Below, piece after piece: positions 1 to 8,901 of a stretch of DNA of 64,000 nt; the first letter of the stretch is position 1, and the number at the start of each line of letters is the position of its first letter. Location: contig CANJTS010000009.1 of the NCBI GenBank assembly GCA_947477655.1, forward strand, positions 62,001-126,000. The letters run 5' to 3'. Both the position numbers and the translations under genes were made by a program. The notes below the pieces were generated by a model, which was given only the letters and a program-made list of their open reading frames with translations, was not told the DNA's origin and made no database searches. The DNA is from CAILUG01 sp903844415. GTDB lineage: Bacteria; Pseudomonadota; Gammaproteobacteria; Pseudomonadales; Pseudohongiellaceae.

Positions 1-56
1 CTAGAATAAGGTATGGCACGGATATTTTGACACCTGTTTCCAGCAAGATCGACTAA
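1..56 (+). CDS. nuoB: Probable 3' end of nuoB (partial)
   Basis: An open frame enters from the left edge and stops with TAA at 54-56, 26 bases before nuoCD. The last 17 codons read RIRYGTDILTPVSSKID. This resembles the C-terminal tail of NuoB, where E. coli has an R-I-x-x-T-x-x-x-T-P pattern just before its stop. Position directly upstream of nuoCD fits the standard nuoA-B-CD order. The fragment is too short for certainty. The [4Fe-4S]-binding core of NuoB would lie outside the window. Confidence 0.5.
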   Translation, partial: RIRYGTDILTPVSSKID

Positions 57-82
57 CTCAGATTTTACAAAAGAGATCAGCA

Positions 83-1855
83 GTGAGCACTACTATCAGC
101 ACTCAAGCAAGTGAACTCCCCGCAGTAATCGCTGCCCTGTATCAACAATTTGGTGAGTCGTCTTTTATGCGTCAGCATACTGCCGAAGGGATGCCAACGT
201 TGTGGACTTCTCGCGACAAGATTGTTGCAGTGCTCAAATATCTCCGTGATGAATACCGTCCACGTTATGAAATGTTGTTTGATGTAACCGCAATTGACGA
301 ACGCGTCCGTGTGCACCGTCAAGGGCAACCTGCCAGTGAATTCACAGTGGTATATCACGCCAGTTCTTTCTCTGGGAATTGTGATATCCGCATAAAAGTC
401 GCACTCGCCATGTCAGATCTTAATGTGCCGACTGTGATAGGGCTGTGGCCTAGCGCCAATTGGCAAGAACGTGAAGTGTGGGACATGTTTGGTATCACTT
501 TTACCGGGCATCCAAATCTAAGCCGTATCTTGTGTCCGCCCACCTGGAAGGGACATGCCTTGCGTAAAGATCATCCGGCCCGCGCGACCGAGATGGAACC
601 GTACAGCATGAGCGATGAGATTCAAGACCGTGAACAAGAGCAACTTAAGTTCCGGCCCGAAGAGTGGGGTATGACCCGCAAATCCGAAAACTCTGAATAC
701 ATGTTTTTGAATTTTGGTCCCAACCATCCAGCTGCTCACGGTGTTATTCGTTTTGCGCTGCAATTAGATGGCGAATATGTTCTCGATGTTGTACCTGATG
801 TGGGCTATCACCACCGTGGTGCTGAGAAAATGGGTGAGCGTCAGACTTGGCACACTTATATTCCCTACACGGATCGTATTGATTATCTAGGTGGAGTTAT
901 GAATAACCTGCCATATGTGATGGCAGTAGAAAAGATGGCGGGCATTGTAGTGCCGCAACGTGTGGAAGTAATTCGGGTGATGTTGGCAGAATTTTTCCGC
1001 ATCTGTTCGCATCTGCTATTTTACGGAACTTGGGCAGTTGATTTAGGTCAGTTGTCACCGCTGTTTTATTGTTTCGTTGATCGCGAAAAAGCTTTCAATA
1101 TTATCGAATCCATATGTGGTGCACGTATGCATCCGGGCTGGTTCCGTATTGGTGGTGTGGCTCAGGATCTGCCTAACGGTTGGGATAAATTGATACGTGA
1201 ATTTGTTGATTATTTCCCGGCGCGATTGGCTGAATACGACAAAATGGTTATGCAAAATACTGTCATCAAACAACGCACCCGCGGTGTTGGCGTGATGAAT
1301 ACCCAGGATGCATTTGATTGGGGTATGACAGGTCCCGCCTTGCGCGCCACAGGATTTGAATGGGACTACCGTAAAAATCGTCCTTACAGTGGTTATCAAA
1401 ATTTTGAATTTGAAGTGCCCATTGGGGCAAATGGTGATTGTTACGATCGAGCGGCAGTTCGTGTTGAAGAAATGCGCCAGAGTTGTCGCATCATTAAACA
1501 ATGTTTGGAAAATATGCCATCGGGTCCATATAAAGCAGACCATCCTCTGACCACACCGCCTATCAAAGAAAAAAGCAAACTTGATATCGAAACCTTAATT
1601 AACCATTTCCTCAGTGTTAGCTGGGGGCCAGTGATGGATCCGACCGAGGTCTCCATGACCATCGAAGCCACTAAGGGCATGAACATGTATTACTTGATAA
1701 ATGATGGTGGTTCTGGTGCTTACCGTACCCGAATTCGTACGCCATCTTTCATCCATATTCAGGCCATACCTTTCCTGAGTCGCGGGTTGATGCTGGCAGA
1801 CTTTACCGCCGTCGTTGCCACCACCGATTTTGTAATGGCCGATGTGGACCGCTAG
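83..1855 (+). CDS. nuoCD: NADH-quinone oxidoreductase subunit C/D (fused)
   Basis: Fused 30-kDa and 49-kDa subunits of complex I, 590 aa, close to the usual 590-600 aa of the gammaproteobacterial fusion. Residues about 1-190 are the NuoC domain (WQEREVWDMFGITFTGHPNLSR-type core is visible near residue 125-145). From about 210 the NuoD domain begins with NHPAAHGVIRFALQLDGE and the conserved VGYHHRGAEKMGE. NuoD lines the quinone-binding chamber together with NuoB in the peripheral arm. The start is GTG at 83 behind a weak purine-rich AAGAGA stretch. Only 11 bases separate it from nuoE, so it is cotranscribed with the rest of the operon. The C-D fusion is itself a taxonomic marker for Gammaproteobacteria and relatives. 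Confidence 0.97.
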   Translation: MSTTISTQASELPAVIAALYQQFGESSFMRQHTAEGMPTLWTSRDKIVAVLKYLRDEYRPRYEMLFDVTAIDERVRVHRQGQPASEFTVVYHASSFSGNCDIRIKVALAMSDLNVPTVIGLWPSANWQEREVWDMFGITFTGHPNLSRILCPPTWKGHALRKDHPARATEMEPYSMSDEIQDREQEQLKFRPEEWGMTRKSENSEYMFLNFGPNHPAAHGVIRFALQLDGEYVLDVVPDVGYHHRGAEKMGERQTWHTYIPYTDRIDYLGGVMNNLPYVMAVEKMAGIVVPQRVEVIRVMLAEFFRICSHLLFYGTWAVDLGQLSPLFYCFVDREKAFNIIESICGARMHPGWFRIGGVAQDLPNGWDKLIREFVDYFPARLAEYDKMVMQNTVIKQRTRGVGVMNTQDAFDWGMTGPALRATGFEWDYRKNRPYSGYQNFEFEVPIGANGDCYDRAAVRVEEMRQSCRIIKQCLENMPSGPYKADHPLTTPPIKEKSKLDIETLINHFLSVSWGPVMDPTEVSMTIEATKGMNMYYLINDGGSGAYRTRIRTPSFIHIQAIPFLSRGLMLADFTAVVATTDFVMADVDR

Positions 1856-1866
1856 GAACTAACCCT

Positions 1867-2379
1867 ATGAGCAATTTAATCGCCAGCACTGCGCCTCGTG
1901 CACGCCAATTGACCCATGAAGAAATTCATGAGATCGAACATGAAAAAACTCACTATCCCTATCCGCAGGCGGTAGGGTTGGAAGCGCTAAAGATCGTACA
2001 AAAGTATCAGGGCTGGGTATCCGACGAGAGTTTGCTGGCCGTGGCGGCATATCTGCAGATTCCACCTGATGACCTGGAAGGTGTTGCGACATTTTTTAAT
2101 TTAATTTACCGCCGTCCGGTTGGGAAAAACGTTATTTTGTTTTGCGACAGTGTGGCGTGCTGGATGCTTGGTTGTGATTCGTTGAAAGCTCACATTACAA
2201 AAACGCTAGGCATTGAATACGGCCAAACCACAACTGACAATTTGTTTACCTTGATCCCGGTTCCTTGTTTAGGTGATTGCGATAAAGCTCCTACTATGAT
2301 GGTAGGAAATGAGTCGTACCGAAACCTGACCCCGACCAGCATTGACCAAATAATTGCAGACCACAAAGCCAAGGCTTAA
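1867..2379 (+). CDS. nuoE: NADH-quinone oxidoreductase subunit E
   Basis: Thioredoxin-like [2Fe-2S] subunit of the NADH-oxidising module, 170 aa. The four cluster ligands are visible as C-x4-C (CDSVACWMLGC region, around residues 94-103) and C-x3-C (PCLGDC, around residue 138-142). In complex I this N1a cluster sits beside the FMN of NuoF on the cytoplasmic side. The gene starts 11 bases after nuoCD and is followed by nuoF after 40 bases, the normal order. Nothing is unusual in length or motifs. Confidence 0.96.
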   Translation: MSNLIASTAPRARQLTHEEIHEIEHEKTHYPYPQAVGLEALKIVQKYQGWVSDESLLAVAAYLQIPPDDLEGVATFFNLIYRRPVGKNVILFCDSVACWMLGCDSLKAHITKTLGIEYGQTTTDNLFTLIPVPCLGDCDKAPTMMVGNESYRNLTPTSIDQIIADHKAKA

Positions 2380-2419
2380 GTGTTCTCCAACTTAGCATTG
2401 AGAGTGTTATAGGCAATAC

Positions 2420-3688
2420 ATGCAAAAACCACTGACTAAGAATATTGAAAAGGGCAGAGCACCATTTAACTTCCAGCAGTACAGCGCTGCCGGTGGATAT
2501 TTGAGTGTTGCCAAAGCGCTGGCTATGGAGCCGAAAGCACTAGTTACCTTTGTAAAGGATTCCGGCTTAGGTGGACGTGGTGGCGCTGGTTTCAACACGG
2601 GTTTGAAGTGGAGTTTTACGCCTGAACCAGATGGTGGGCCCCGCTATCTGGTGGTTAATGCAGATGAAATGGAGCCCGGTACGTTTAAAGATCGTTTGTT
2701 AATGGAACACGACCCCCATCTGTTGATTGAAGGCATGATTACTTCTGCTTACGCTATTCAGGCATCAATGGCTTATATCTTTCTGCGCGGTGAATACAAA
2801 CTGGCGGAAAAGAATTTACAAACCGCAATTGCCGAAGCTTATGCCGCTGGTGTGCTGGGCAAGAATATACATGGCTCTAACTACAGTCTTGATATCTGTT
2901 TGCACACCAGTGCGGGTCGCTATATCTGTGGTGAAGAGACTGCCCTGATTAATGCACTGGAAGGCAAGCGTGCCAATCCACGAGCCAAACCGCCATTTCC
3001 GCAAGTCAGTGGTTTGTGGGGTCGACCTACTCTTGTCAACAACGTAGAAACGATTTGTAATATTCCGGGCATCGTTACCCACGGGATCGAGTGGTACAAA
3101 GCTTTAGGCCTCAATGGTCAGCCCGGTACACGTATTTGTGGTGTTAGTGGCCGGGTAAAAAATCCAGGCTGCTGGGAAATGCCGGTGGGTACAACATTCC
3201 GTACTTTGCTAGAAGACTATGCCGGTGGCATGCAAGACGGCTACCAGCTGAAAGCATTCTTGCCTGGCGGTGGTTCTACCGATTTTCTTCTGCCTGAGCA
3301 TCTGGATCTACCCATGTTGCCTGCTGATGTTGCCAAAGCCGGCAGTCGTTTGGGTACCTCTTTGATTATGGTGCTCGACGACAAGACTTGCCCGGTAGGA
3401 TGTATCCATAACCTTATCAAATTCTTCGCCCACGAAAGTTGTGGCTGGTGTACTCCATGCCGTGATGGTTTGCCGTGGGCCGAACACATGTTGGAAAAAC
3501 TTGAGGCCGGTACAGGCAGTTTGAAAGACATAGAAATTTTGCAGGAAATGACCGTGTACATGGGTCCAGGCAATACTTTTTGTGCACTCGCCCCTGGTGC
3601 GGCTGAACCATTGCAAAGCGGATTGAAGTATTTCATGGATGAATTTGTCTCCCATGTGAATCATGGTTGTGGCTATAAAAAACATTAA
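2420..3688 (+). CDS. nuoF: NADH-quinone oxidoreductase subunit F
   Basis: NADH- and FMN-binding subunit of complex I, 422 aa, usual length about 420-445. The glycine-rich nucleotide-binding stretch GLGGRGGAGFNTGLKW lies near residues 49-64. The FMN site segment NADEMEPGTFKDR follows. The N3 [4Fe-4S] ligands are in SCGWCTPC near residues 339-346, with the fourth cysteine in NTFCALAPGA near 387. It takes hydride from NADH and passes electrons to the NuoE/NuoG clusters. It sits between nuoE and nuoG in an intact operon. Confidence 0.97.
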   Translation: MQKPLTKNIEKGRAPFNFQQYSAAGGYLSVAKALAMEPKALVTFVKDSGLGGRGGAGFNTGLKWSFTPEPDGGPRYLVVNADEMEPGTFKDRLLMEHDPHLLIEGMITSAYAIQASMAYIFLRGEYKLAEKNLQTAIAEAYAAGVLGKNIHGSNYSLDICLHTSAGRYICGEETALINALEGKRANPRAKPPFPQVSGLWGRPTLVNNVETICNIPGIVTHGIEWYKALGLNGQPGTRICGVSGRVKNPGCWEMPVGTTFRTLLEDYAGGMQDGYQLKAFLPGGGSTDFLLPEHLDLPMLPADVAKAGSRLGTSLIMVLDDKTCPVGCIHNLIKFFAHESCGWCTPCRDGLPWAEHMLEKLEAGTGSLKDIEILQEMTVYMGPGNTFCALAPGAAEPLQSGLKYFMDEFVSHVNHGCGYKKH

Positions 3689-3737
3689 GAATTGAATTCA
3701 ACTAGTTGAAATATTTACTATTTGAACGGAGCAATAG

Positions 3738-6503
3738 ATGGCCAAGATTAACGTAGATGGCGCGGTCTTTGAAGTAGATCCCAACAACAACCTGTTGCAG
3801 GAAGTCCTGTCGCATCAGGTTGATTTGCCGTATTTCTGCTGGCACCCAAGCATGGGATCGGTGGGTTCTTGCCGCCAGTGCGCGATTATTGAATATGCCA
3901 ACGACGACGATAAACGTGGCAAATTGGTAATGGCCTGTATGACATCCCCGCGCGAAGGTGCCCGTTACTCAATTGCTAACGCAGCCAAATTTCGCTCGCA
4001 AGCCATTGAAAGCATCATGACCAGTCATCCCCACGATTGCCCAGTGTGTGAAGAAGGTGGCGAATGTCATTTACAAGACATGACGGTTATGTCGGGCCAT
4101 ACGTATCGCCGCTACGACGGCAAGAAAACCACCCACAATAATCAATACCTCGGGCCTTTTATCGGTCATGAGATGAACCGTTGCATCACTTGTTACCGCT
4201 GTGTGCGTTTTTATAAGGATTATGCCGGGGGTACAGATTTCAGTGTACAAGCCTCGCATAACAATACGTATTTTGGTCGCTTTCAGGACGGGCCGCTCGA
4301 AAATGAATTTAGTGGCAATCTAGCCGAGGTATGCCCTACTGGTGTGTTTACCGACAAGGTTTTTAGCAAACAATACAGCCGTAAATGGGATATGCAGAGC
4401 TCACCTTCTGTGTGCGCCGGTTGTGGTGTTGGTTGCAATATTAACCCTGGCGAACGTTATGGCACATTGCGGCGCGTGGTTAATCGTTTCAACGATCAAG
4501 TGAATGGTTATTTTTTGTGTGACAAGGGTCGTTTTGGGACAGGTTATGTCAACAGCAAAGAACGTATCACTATCAACATGATACGTTCGGCTCATGATGG
4601 CCGACCAACTCAGATAACAATTACTGATGCTAAAACACAATTGTTAGCAATGCAGGGTACAGCACTCGGCATTGGCTCTCCTCGTGCTTCGCTTGAAGCT
4701 AACGTTGCATTACGGGCTTTAGTGGGCGCAGAAAATTTCTATGCTGGTGTATCCGATCAGGAATTTGGTTTGTTACAGCAGGTGCTGGATATTTATCAGC
4801 AGCGTCCAGTGCATATCGCTTCCATCAAAGACATGGAACAAGCTGACGCTGTGTTGATTCTTGGCGAAGACTTGACCAATACCGCAGCGCGTCTGGCACT
4901 GGCACTACGGCAGGCAGTGAAGAATCTCGGCAAAGAGATGGCAGCTAAAATCCGTTTACCCGCTTGGCATGATGCAGCCATACGCACCTTGACCATGGAC
5001 AAAAAGAGCCCGTTGTATATTCTTTCTCCGCATGCCACACGTCTGGATGACATCGCTAAGAAAGTACATATTGCCAGTAACATAAACAGTGCGCGCATTG
5101 GTTATGCCATTGCCCATGCCATAGACACTACAGCTCCTGCAGTAAATGACTTAACTGCCGCAGAAACTGACTTGGTGAAAATTATCGCCGCCGACTTGAA
5201 AGCAGCTAAAAACCCGTTGATTGTCAGTGGCACTAGCAGTCTGGAACCGGCTTTGTTGCAAGCCGCCGCCAATATCGCTACCGCTTTGGCTACTGCTGAA
5301 AAACCTACAAATCTGGTGCTTGCTGTGGCGGAAGCCAATAGTTTGGGTTTGGCACTATTGCTGCAAGGCAGTAGCAATACGCTGGGCAAAGCTATGCACA
5401 GTGGTAAGAAACAAGCTATCGTTTTGGAGAATGATCTTTACCGACGTGCGCCCAGCACTGCAGTAGACAAGTTCCTCAATGGCTTAGAAAAACTGACCGT
5501 ACTCGATAGCCTGCAAAACCCTACCGCTGAAGCTGCCAATCTGGTAATTGCGGCAGGAACATTTGCTGAAACTACTGGCACCTATATTAATTATGAAGGT
5601 CGTGCTCAACATTTTTACGCAGTGTTTAAACCAGTGGACACGATAGCTTCCAGTGCCAAGTGGCTAACTGCAGGCAATAAACAAATTCACGAACTTACCT
5701 TGGCTTGTGCCGCCTTGTTGCCCAACGGTGCCTTACTGCAAAAACTGACGCCCGGTGCTGAGTTTAGTTTTGCTGGTATGAAGGTTCCGCGTCAGCATCA
5801 TCGTTACAGTGGTCGTACAGCCATGCTTGCCCAAAACAATGTGCACGAACCAAAGCAGGATCAGGACGCAGACGGCATCATGACTTTTTCAATGGAAGGT
5901 GTGCCCCCAGTTAAAGATGCTTCTGTATTTGCTTCGCCATGGGCTCCTGGCTGGAACTCCAATCAAAGTGTATTTAAATTTCAATCCGCAGCGGGTGGTG
6001 CCTTACGTCAGGCATCACACGGTGAATGTTTGCTTACCTCAACTGTTACTACAAAATCTTGGTTTTCTGCACCAGCGAGTAAATCAACTGGAGATAACTT
6101 CCAGATGTTCCCCCTCTATCATTTGTTTGGCAGTGAAGAACTGACGGCCCGCAGTGAAGCGATCCAAGCCAAGGCAACCGCAGCCTATATTGCAATAAAT
6201 CCGTCCGATGCTGCCAAGCTGGGACTTATAGGAACCGATGGTGTGCAAGTTGAACACAACGGGTCAGTACCCTTCTTGCTACGGGACAGCATACTGCCAG
6301 GTACAGTGGGTGTAAGTGTTGGTCTTAGTGGTCTTAACTTCCAAAATATGACTGCAAACATCAGCCTCAATAAAGCGAGCAACTGGCAAACACCGAAAGA
6401 CTGGCGCGCTGGCAACATAATCGTAAGTGATGTCAGCTCTGCTTTGCATACCGGTTTGCATACCGGTTTGGATACCGGTTTGGATAAAAGAGGTGAGATC
6501 TGA
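3738..6503 (+). CDS. nuoG: NADH-quinone oxidoreductase subunit G
   Basis: Large iron-sulfur subunit of complex I, 921 aa. The N-terminus has a plant-type [2Fe-2S] domain (PYFCWHPSMGSVGSCRQC), then the Asp/Cys N5-type motif DCPVCEEGGECHLQDM, then CITCYRCVRF, then CAGCGVGCN for the extra N7-type cluster. The remainder is a molybdopterin-oxidoreductase-like domain that no longer binds a cofactor in the family. The extreme C-terminus is odd: residues about 903-918 read as repeated HTGL/DTGL units encoded by a 12-bp tandem repeat (6444-6487). The stop overlaps the nuoH start as TGATG, which points to translational coupling. Confidence 0.96.
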   Translation: MAKINVDGAVFEVDPNNNLLQEVLSHQVDLPYFCWHPSMGSVGSCRQCAIIEYANDDDKRGKLVMACMTSPREGARYSIANAAKFRSQAIESIMTSHPHDCPVCEEGGECHLQDMTVMSGHTYRRYDGKKTTHNNQYLGPFIGHEMNRCITCYRCVRFYKDYAGGTDFSVQASHNNTYFGRFQDGPLENEFSGNLAEVCPTGVFTDKVFSKQYSRKWDMQSSPSVCAGCGVGCNINPGERYGTLRRVVNRFNDQVNGYFLCDKGRFGTGYVNSKERITINMIRSAHDGRPTQITITDAKTQLLAMQGTALGIGSPRASLEANVALRALVGAENFYAGVSDQEFGLLQQVLDIYQQRPVHIASIKDMEQADAVLILGEDLTNTAARLALALRQAVKNLGKEMAAKIRLPAWHDAAIRTLTMDKKSPLYILSPHATRLDDIAKKVHIASNINSARIGYAIAHAIDTTAPAVNDLTAAETDLVKIIAADLKAAKNPLIVSGTSSLEPALLQAAANIATALATAEKPTNLVLAVAEANSLGLALLLQGSSNTLGKAMHSGKKQAIVLENDLYRRAPSTAVDKFLNGLEKLTVLDSLQNPTAEAANLVIAAGTFAETTGTYINYEGRAQHFYAVFKPVDTIASSAKWLTAGNKQIHELTLACAALLPNGALLQKLTPGAEFSFAGMKVPRQHHRYSGRTAMLAQNNVHEPKQDQDADGIMTFSMEGVPPVKDASVFASPWAPGWNSNQSVFKFQSAAGGALRQASHGECLLTSTVTTKSWFSAPASKSTGDNFQMFPLYHLFGSEELTARSEAIQAKATAAYIAINPSDAAKLGLIGTDGVQVEHNGSVPFLLRDSILPGTVGVSVGLSGLNFQNMTANISLNKASNWQTPKDWRAGNIIVSDVSSALHTGLHTGLDTGLDKRGEI
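6444..6487 (+). repeat. 12-bp tandem repeat in the 3' end of nuoG
   Basis: Three full copies and one partial copy of TTGCATACCGGT (third copy TTGGATACCGGT) run head to tail just before the nuoG stop. They encode an iterated four-residue unit, H/D-T-G-L. The period is a multiple of three, so copy-number change would keep the frame and alter only the tail length. Confidence 0.9.
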
Positions 6504-7489
6504 TGTTTGAATTTTTTGTCGTCGGCTCTTATTTCAATATTGCCTTAGTGTTGGGATTTTCCCTGATAACAGCAGCATTGCTGATCTGGGTTGAACGCAG
6601 AGTACTGGGATTTTTGTCGGAACGGCTCGGGCCCAATCGAGTGGGACCGTGGGGCATAGGGCAGGTGGTAGCCGACATGGTAAAAATGCTCGGCAAGGAA
6701 GATTGGATTCCGCCTTTTGCTGACAAGTTTACTTTTGTCATCGCCCCGCTCGTGATCCCTGTGGTAATGCTGTTAAGTTTTGCGGTAATTCCGTTTGCAC
6801 CCGGGCTCGGTGTAATGGATCTCAACATTGGCCTGTTATGGATTATGGCGATGGCCGGACTGGCCTCTTATTCGGCCATGCTGGGTGGGCTTGCATCCAA
6901 TAATAAATTTGCTTTGTTGGGTGGTTTGCGAGCTGCTGGTCAGATGATCAGTTACGAAGTTTTCATGGGTATTTCGATCTTGGGCGTTGTAATGCTCGGT
7001 GATAGTTTCAACATGCGTGAAATTGTTGAAGCGCAATCGGATGGCTGGTTCATTATTCCGCAATTTTTCGGTTTCATTGTTTTTATGATTGCAGGTTTGG
7101 CTGAAACCAAACGTTGGCCATTTGATTTGGCAGAAGGGGAAGCGGAAATAGTTTCTGGTTACAACACAGAATATTCAGGCATGAAATTTGGTCTGTTCTT
7201 TGTGGGTGAGTATCTCGGCATGTTGCTGCTGTCGGTGTTGCTACCGGTTTTATTTTTTGGTGGTTGGCAGGCGCCGTTTGGACTGGAGTTTAGTAACCCG
7301 CTTATTTCCGGTATTTTCTGGATGGGTTTGAAAACTAGCTTCTTTGTATTCTTTTTTATCCTAGTTCGCGCTGCACTGGTGCGTCCACGTTATGACCAGT
7401 TGATGTCTTATGGCTGGCTAGTCATGTTGCCGCTGTCGTTACTCAACCTGCTGATTACTGGCGCGGTTGTGTTGTATCAAGGGGGTTGA
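6503..7489 (+). CDS. nuoH: NADH-quinone oxidoreductase subunit H
   Basis: Membrane subunit that joins the peripheral arm to the proton-pumping arm and forms part of the quinone chamber, 328 aa (family about 320-350). It has about eight hydrophobic helices. The conserved ERRVLGFLSERLGPNRVGPWGIGQ loop lies at residues 31-55, and AETKRWPFDLAEGEAEIVSGYNTEYSG at about 200-226 contains the acidic quinone-site loop. ATG at 6503 overlaps the nuoG stop and has the strong ribosome site GAGGTGAG six bases upstream. All key features of the family are present. Confidence 0.97.
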   Translation: MFEFFVVGSYFNIALVLGFSLITAALLIWVERRVLGFLSERLGPNRVGPWGIGQVVADMVKMLGKEDWIPPFADKFTFVIAPLVIPVVMLLSFAVIPFAPGLGVMDLNIGLLWIMAMAGLASYSAMLGGLASNNKFALLGGLRAAGQMISYEVFMGISILGVVMLGDSFNMREIVEAQSDGWFIIPQFFGFIVFMIAGLAETKRWPFDLAEGEAEIVSGYNTEYSGMKFGLFFVGEYLGMLLLSVLLPVLFFGGWQAPFGLEFSNPLISGIFWMGLKTSFFVFFFILVRAALVRPRYDQLMSYGWLVMLPLSLLNLLITGAVVLYQGG

Positions 7490-7494
7490 GGCTA

Positions 7495-8055
7495 ATGTTT
7501 ATTGCTTTAGGTAAACAAGTAGGCAAACAGATTTATGTGATCTGGACTCAGATCATATCCCTGTGGCTGGTGTTCATGCATATTTTTAAAAAGGCTGACA
7601 CCGTTGAATACCCGGATGTAATGCCCTACATGTTTCCGCGCTGGCGCGGACGCATCATCCTGACAAGAGATCCCGACGGCGAAGAACGTTGTGTGGCTTG
7701 TAATCTATGTGCAGTGGCGTGCCCAGTAGACTGTATCGCGCTACAAAAAACCGAGGATGAAAATGGCCGCTGGTATCCCGAATTTTTCCGTATCAATTTT
7801 TCCCGCTGCATCATGTGTGGTTTTTGCGAAGAAGCGTGTCCAACCCATGCCATTCAATTAACCCCCGATTTTGAAATGGCTGAATACGTCCGCCAAGACA
7901 TGGTTTGGGAAAAAGAAGACATGTTGATCAATGGCACCGGCAAATATCACGATTACAATTTCTACCAGATTGCCGGCAAGAGTATCGGTGGCAAAGCTAA
8001 AGGTGAAGCCCGCAACGAACTACCACCAGTCGATCGCAGGAGTCTGTTGCCATGA
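7495..8055 (+). CDS. nuoI: NADH-quinone oxidoreductase subunit I
   Basis: Ferredoxin-like subunit with two [4Fe-4S] clusters (N6a, N6b), 186 aa. The ligands are C-x2-C-x2-C-x3-C in CVACNLCAVACPVDC and again in CIMCGFCEEACPTH. An upstream in-frame TTG at 7486 overlaps nuoH and would add three residues. ATG at 7495 is preferred because the purine run GGGGGTTGAGG lies just before it and it gives a conventional N-terminus. The stop overlaps nuoJ (ATGA), so the two are probably translationally coupled. Confidence 0.95.
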   Translation: MFIALGKQVGKQIYVIWTQIISLWLVFMHIFKKADTVEYPDVMPYMFPRWRGRIILTRDPDGEERCVACNLCAVACPVDCIALQKTEDENGRWYPEFFRINFSRCIMCGFCEEACPTHAIQLTPDFEMAEYVRQDMVWEKEDMLINGTGKYHDYNFYQIAGKSIGGKAKGEARNELPPVDRRSLLP

Positions 8056-8534
8056 GTGTATTGTTTTATGGATCAGGCATCGTAGCTATTCTCGCTACAT
8101 TGATGGCTATTACCCGTATTAATGTTGTGCATGCACTGTTGTATTTCATTGTTTCCTTATTGTCCTTAGCCGTAATTTTCTACAGTCTGGGTGCGCATTT
8201 TGCAGCCGCCTTGGAAGTGATTGTGTACGCCGGTGCCATCATGGTGATGTTTTTGTTTGTGATGATGATGTTGAACCTGGGGCAGACCACAGAACATCAG
8301 GAACGGCAGTGGTTGCAACCTAGTATGTGGATAGGCCCAGCGCTACTTACTGCACCGCTACTGGTTGAACTGCTGTTGGTAATCGAAAAAAATAACGCGC
8401 AAATGGCGCATGTTGTAGTCAATGCCAAAGATGTTGGTATTGTTTTGTTTGGGCCTTATGTTTTGGCTGTAGAACTGGCATCGATATTGTTGTTGGCAGG
8501 TCTTATCGGCGCATATCATCTGGCACGTAAATAA
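8052..8534 (+). CDS. nuoJ: NADH-quinone oxidoreductase subunit J
   Basis: Membrane subunit of complex I, 160 aa, with five predicted hydrophobic helices. The conserved EVIVYAGAIMVMFLFVMMMLNL segment, containing the pi-bulge helix of ND6-type subunits, is at about residues 55-76. ATG overlaps the nuoI stop in an ATGA junction. nuoK follows after 32 bases. Length is a little shorter than E. coli NuoJ (184 aa), which is common outside enterics. Confidence 0.95.
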   Translation: MSVLFYGSGIVAILATLMAITRINVVHALLYFIVSLLSLAVIFYSLGAHFAAALEVIVYAGAIMVMFLFVMMMLNLGQTTEHQERQWLQPSMWIGPALLTAPLLVELLLVIEKNNAQMAHVVVNAKDVGIVLFGPYVLAVELASILLLAGLIGAYHLARK

Positions 8535-8566
8535 CCTGCTGCAAAGTTTACTAACTGGATTCTTCT

Positions 8567-8887
8567 ATGCCTGTTGAAATGCAAACTATCCCGCTGGAGC
8601 ATGGCTTGATACTAGCGGCGATTCTGTTCGTACTGGGGCTTATCGGTGTGCTTACCAGACGCAATCTGGTGTTTGTACTTTTGTCCCTTGAAGTCATGCT
8701 CAATGCAACTGCGTTGGCTTTTGTGGTTGCAGGTTCGCGCTGGGGTGAAACCGACGGTCAGATAATGTTTCTGATGATCATCAGTTTGGCTGCTGCAGAA
8801 GTTGCAGTAGGGCTTGGGCTGGTGTTGCAACTATTCCATCGTTACAAGACTCTGGATCTTAATATCCTGAGCAAGATGAAAGGTTAA
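8567..8887 (+). CDS. nuoK: NADH-quinone oxidoreductase subunit K
   Basis: ND4L-type antiporter-related subunit, 106 aa with three hydrophobic helices. IPLEHGLILAAILFVLGLIGVLTRRNLVF matches the family N-terminus and conserved membrane glutamates are present in LLSLEVMLNA and SLAAAEVAVGLGL. ATG at 8567 is used here. An internal ATG at 8579 would give a product beginning MQTIPLEHG, closer in length to E. coli NuoK (100 aa), and cannot be excluded. Confidence 0.95.
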   Translation: MPVEMQTIPLEHGLILAAILFVLGLIGVLTRRNLVFVLLSLEVMLNATALAFVVAGSRWGETDGQIMFLMIISLAAAEVAVGLGLVLQLFHRYKTLDLNILSKMKG

Positions 8888-8901
8888 GGGAGACAAGATA
8901 A

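Noticed and set aside
1865..2092. Minus-strand and other-frame open frames within the nuo operon
   Set aside because: All lie inside confidently identified nuo genes and have no homology-like features.
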